In this document: in pieces, positions 61,500 through 64,000 of the stretch
Layout: the number at the start of each line of letters is the position of its first letter
Numbering within the stretch: position 1 is the stretch's first letter
NCBI RefSeq assembly: GCF_000711975.1
Contig: NZ_JONT01000011.1
Span: forward strand, 1 to 64,000
Length of the DNA stretch: 64,000 nt
Source: Desulfofalx alkaliphila DSM 12257
GTDB taxonomy: Bacteria; Bacillota; Desulfotomaculia; Desulfotomaculales; Desulfohalotomaculaceae
Reading direction: 5' to 3'
Notes under the pieces: model-generated
Told to the model about the DNA's origin: nothing
The model's database searches: none
What the model saw: the letters and a program-made list of their open reading frames with translations, nothing else
Made by a program: the position numbers and the translations under genes

Positions 61500-62192
61500 T
61501 TAATCAACCAATATTGTAATTACCTGTTCAATTTGCCGGTTAGTTTCTATAAGCTTGGCGTCGCGCGGGTGAGTAATCACAGTGAGATAGGCTGAGCCGG
61601 CTTGGGGCTCCCGGGTGGTATAGGTTACATATAGGCTACCTTGGTTTACCACCACATCTTTTATTTCAATAACATAACCACTGGAAGGTTTGCTTCCCCA
61701 CGTCATTTCCAGCATATAAGCACTGTCCCTTTGCGGTATTAAGTTATAGCTAACACCATGAATATTTTTAGTGCCGGATTCAGTTTCTTCCGTTGCTGCC
61801 AACCTTTCAACAAGATAATCTATTTCCTCTTTGGCCACCGGGGCATCCAGTTGTTCAGTATCCCAGTCGCTTGGCATCATACCCAAGCGGTACAAGAGTT
61901 CTAAATTGGTATACTGCCGGTTCGTTATTTCATTTAAGATAATGCCCTTGCTTTCTAATTTATTAATTACGGCATTGGCTAACTGATCCCTGGTAATATT
62001 TTTTACTGTGCCCTTGGTAATCTCCTCTAAAGAAGTTGTAAATTCAACACTGTGCTGCAGCGGTTTTTTTACCTCTTCCACCGCCGGTAATTTCTGTTCC
62101 ACCCCGCCTCCGGTTTGCTGGGCAGTGCTACCCACCGCAGGCATCACAATTAAAAGACCTCCAATTACCAAAGCAGCCAAATACCTTTTCAT
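61500..62192 (-). CDS. Secreted protein with PrcB-type C-terminal domain
   Basis: Exported protein of 230 residues. A signal peptide (about 1-24) is followed by a Gln- and Glu-rich middle part. The C-terminal 80 or so residues (SSGYVIEIKDVVVNQGSLYVTY ... YLTVITHP) match the PrcB domain known from the dentilisin protease complex of Treponema. The domain is found widely on surface lipoproteins and is often adhesive or scaffolding. No protease is adjacent. ATG 62192 has GGAGG about ten bases upstream. A GTG four codons earlier lies close to the box. It is followed by a hairpin. Confidence 0.72.
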   Translation of the reverse strand: MKRYLAALVIGGLLIVMPAVGSTAQQTGGGVEQKLPAVEEVKKPLQHSVEFTTSLEEITKGTVKNITRDQLANAVINKLESKGIILNEITNRQYTNLELLYRLGMMPSDWDTEQLDAPVAKEEIDYLVERLAATEETESGTKNIHGVSYNLIPQRDSAYMLEMTWGSKPSSGYVIEIKDVVVNQGSLYVTYTTREPQAGSAYLTVITHPRDAKLIETNRQIEQVITILVD

Positions 62193-62247
62193 CTTACATG
62201 GCACCTCCGTATACTAAATAGACGAAAAAAATGTTTATTTAGTTCCA

Positions 62248-62291
62248 TAAATATTAAAACACAGGCCAAAAAGCCTGTGTTTTAATATTTA
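62248..62291 (-). terminator. xpt terminator
   Basis: The arms TAAATATTAAAACACAGGC and its complement (62273-62291) form a perfect 19-pair stem around a six-base loop, just past the stop codon. The U-rich arm acts as the T run. Confidence 0.9.
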
Positions 62292-62858
62292 TATAAACTC
62301 CACTTTGCCGTCTTTTAAGCTGGCTACCCTGGCCAGTGACTCAATGCGTATACCTTGGGCCCGCAGTTCTTTACCGCCGCCCTGAAATGCTTTTTCCACC
62401 ACAATGCCCACACCCACCAGGGTGGCCTTTGCTTGTTTTACAATACTATGCATGCCCCGCAAGGCCTCTCCCCGGGCTAAAAAGTCATCCACTATTAATA
62501 CCCGGTCTTCAGGTTTCAAGTAAGATTTAGAAACAAATATTTCAACCGCTTCTTTTTTGGTATAGGAATACACCGAAGAGCTAAAATAGCGGTGATCTAT
62601 TGTGGCGGCATGTTTTTTCTTGGCGAAAAGCACCGGCACATTGAGTGCTATGCCGGTCATTAAACCCACAGCAATGCCGGAGGCCTCCACAGTGAGGATT
62701 TTAGTCACCCCTTGGTCTGCGTAAAGGCGGGCAAACTCATCACCAATGGCTTTGATAAAATGCGGATCCAATTGGTGGTTGAGAAATGAGTCTATTTTTA
62801 ATATATGATCAGATATTATTTTTCCCTCTGTCAGTATTCTGTCCTTGAGCAACTGCAT
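62289..62858 (-). CDS. xpt: Xanthine phosphoribosyltransferase
   Basis: Type I phosphoribosyltransferase of 189 residues that salvages xanthine to XMP using PRPP. The PRPP loop is VLIVDDFLARGEAL, and the PRT-type start (ILTEGKIISDHILKIDSFLNHQLDP) is diagnostic. ATG 62858 is preceded by GTGGG, a weak box. It lies 36 bases downstream of a nucleoside-type ABC permease gene on the same strand, which suggests a purine uptake and salvage operon. There is no room for a purine riboswitch directly before it, so any would be beyond the window, upstream of the transporter. Confidence 0.93.
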   Translation of the reverse strand: MQLLKDRILTEGKIISDHILKIDSFLNHQLDPHFIKAIGDEFARLYADQGVTKILTVEASGIAVGLMTGIALNVPVLFAKKKHAATIDHRYFSSSVYSYTKKEAVEIFVSKSYLKPEDRVLIVDDFLARGEALRGMHSIVKQAKATLVGVGIVVEKAFQGGGKELRAQGIRIESLARVASLKDGKVEFI

Positions 62859-62894
62859 TTTAAGATACCCACTTTCAAATTATGTTTAGTTTAG

Positions 62895-63827
62895 TCATCG
62901 TTCTTCCCGATCATAGTATACTCCCAGGGCCCTAGGGGCACCCACCCCACCGGTTTGAGACCTGCGGGTGGCAATAATCAGTACCAGGATGGTACAAAGA
63001 TAAGGGAGCATACTCAGAAAATATGCAGATACCTGCACATCCATCAATTGCATTCTAAAGCCAAGTGCATCTATACCGCCAAACATATATGCACCCAACA
63101 TTGCATAGAGGGGGTTCCAAGCGGCAAAGATCACCAATGCCACCGCTATCCATCCCCGGCCGGCGGTCATGTTTTCCATCCACGAGGGTGCATAGGCAAG
63201 GGATAGATAGGCCCCGCCAACCCCTGCCAGCATACCGCCCACCACAGTGTATAAATAGCGGGTGAAGGAAACACTGACGCCCAGCGAATCGGCAGAACCG
63301 GGGTTTTCACCCACAGCCCGCAAGTTTAAGCCCATTCTGGTGCGGTAAATATAATACCAGGCAAGGGGAACTAAAATAAAACTTAGATACACCAGCGGAT
63401 CATGGTTAAAAAATATCGGCCCCACAATTGGAATATCTGATAAAAAAGCAATTTTTACTGACTTAAAGCTGGATACTAAAGGCTGCCCAATATATGCCTT
63501 GCCTAAATAACCGGATAATCCTGTACCAAAAATGGTCAGCGCTAACCCGGTCACCACCTGGTTGGCCCTTAGGGTTACTGTCAGGGCGGCATGAATTAAG
63601 GCCAAGAGGCCACCGGCAAACATGGCCGCCATCACCCCAAGCCAAGGGTTGGCCGTTAAAAAGGCTACCATAAAACCTGTTACCGCACCAACTAACATCA
63701 TACCTTCAACACCCAGGTTGATTATACCCGAACGCTCGGTAAAAATCTCCCCCAGGGCGGCGAATAAAAGCGGGGTACCGGCTGTAATTGCAGCAGTACA
63801 AATGGTAATAATTGTTGTCGTTTCCAT
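62895..63827 (-). CDS. ABC importer permease, nucleoside/simple-sugar type
   Basis: Permease of 310 residues with about nine helices of the BPD_transp_2 family, like NupQ/YufQ. Markers: LGVEGMMLVGAVTGFMVA near the start, GLALTIFGTGLSGYLGK, and GGAYLSLAYAPSWMENMTAGRGWIAVALVIFA. Its N-terminus overlaps the stop of an upstream permease by two or three bases, so the two are coupled. Together with xpt downstream this suggests uptake of purine nucleosides. It ends in a basic, Arg-rich tail. Confidence 0.88.
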   Translation of the reverse strand: METTTIITICTAAITAGTPLLFAALGEIFTERSGIINLGVEGMMLVGAVTGFMVAFLTANPWLGVMAAMFAGGLLALIHAALTVTLRANQVVTGLALTIFGTGLSGYLGKAYIGQPLVSSFKSVKIAFLSDIPIVGPIFFNHDPLVYLSFILVPLAWYYIYRTRMGLNLRAVGENPGSADSLGVSVSFTRYLYTVVGGMLAGVGGAYLSLAYAPSWMENMTAGRGWIAVALVIFAAWNPLYAMLGAYMFGGIDALGFRMQLMDVQVSAYFLSMLPYLCTILVLIIATRRSQTGGVGAPRALGVYYDREER

Positions 63828-64000
63828 CAGTTACCCCCCACCTTCTTGCTATTAAATACGATGCGATAACGGGTTAAGATTTGTCCACCCAATACAAAGA
63901 ACAAGATCAAGCCCTGCAACATAGATACAATGGCTGCAGGAATACCGGTGGTTTGTAAACTGTAACCTCCGGCTTCTAAGCCACCAAAGAGTATTGAAAC
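63827..64000 (-). CDS. C-terminal end of a second ABC permease, cut by the window
   Basis: The last 57 residues are visible and end in LGGQILTRYRIVFNSKKVGGN. The preceding segment (ILFGGLEAGGYSLQTTGIPAAIVSMLQGLILFFV) is typical of the C-terminus of the NupP/YufP-type nucleoside permease. The stop TGA overlaps the ATG of the downstream permease. The rest lies outside the window. Confidence 0.85.
   Translation of the reverse strand, partial: VSILFGGLEAGGYSLQTTGIPAAIVSMLQGLILFFVLGGQILTRYRIVFNSKKVGGN

Noticed and set aside
62859-62894. Possible purine riboswitch before xpt
   Set aside because: Only 36 bases lie between xpt and the upstream permease gene, too short for the aptamer.
1-64000. CRISPR arrays, rRNA genes and intact insertion sequences
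   Set aside because: No regularly spaced repeats, rRNA-like conserved stretches or transposase genes with inverted ends were seen on reading both strands.

Overview
The window looks like chromosome of an anaerobic, spore-forming Firmicute of the Peptococcaceae / Desulfotomaculum-Moorella type. The evidence is a gerA-type spore germination operon, the hrb-fprA flavodiiron pair, a hybrid-cluster protein with its own ferredoxin, a menaquinol-linked cytochrome c nitrite reductase (nrfHA) with system II cytochrome biogenesis genes, two genes of the futalosine route to menaquinone, and a selenocysteine tRNA. Most genes are on the minus strand, in short operons separated by clear intrinsic terminators. 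No rRNA, CRISPR array or intact insertion sequence was seen.

Layout. 1-4.6 kb: the end of an unknown gene, a TM1266-like small regulator, hrb-fprA, bacteriohemerythrin and azlCD. 4.6-7 kb: exonuclease III, then an AT-rich patch holding a small HTH regulator, a dyad operator, the N-terminal half of a DpnII-type adenine methylase, and selC (tRNA-Sec) with promoter and terminator. The patch looks like the remnant of a C-protein-controlled restriction-modification system beside a tRNA gene. 7-14 kb: LigD-type ligase, Nudix hydrolase, two tiny membrane proteins, mqnB-mqnD, a membrane phosphoesterase, a YczE-type membrane protein and a solitary type III Mod-like methylase. 14-19 kb: a peptide/nickel-type ABC importer with a fused double ATPase. 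19-31 kb: trmO, a secreted stalk-domain protein, an Fe-S protein, topB, a cold-shock protein, a hydroxyacid dehydrogenase, rnk with a structured leader, a FAD dehydrogenase, a 41-residue protein with an internal repeat, and a PAS histidine kinase. 31-40 kb: macro-domain deacetylase, cardiolipin synthase, a beta-propeller lipoprotein and the gerA-gerB-gerC operon with a fourth small gene. 40-46 kb: nitrite and hydroxylamine reduction. 46-64 kb: recJ, copA, a TauE-type exporter, a PadR regulator with a signal-less tungstate/molybdate-type binding protein, a three-gene helicase/nuclease module, a chemoreceptor, a DUF1540 protein, xpt and a nucleoside-type ABC importer running off the window end.

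How the genes fit together. NrfH would take electrons from menaquinol, and mqnB/mqnD contribute to menaquinone synthesis. NrfA reduces nitrite to ammonia, and the adjacent ResB/CcsA probably mature its hemes. Hcp with ferredoxin, and Hrb-FprA, are expected to handle NO, hydroxylamine and O2. The most interesting candidate system is 53441-58426. There a degenerate UvrD-like protein, an active-looking UvrD-like helicase and a stand-alone PD-(D/E)XK nuclease with the AddB-type iron-sulfur cysteine pattern are translationally coupled. I read this as AddAB rearranged into three subunits. Second-tier candidates are the PadR/signal-less binding protein pair, the 41-residue repeat protein, and the dyad and foldable DNA upstream of the TauE gene.
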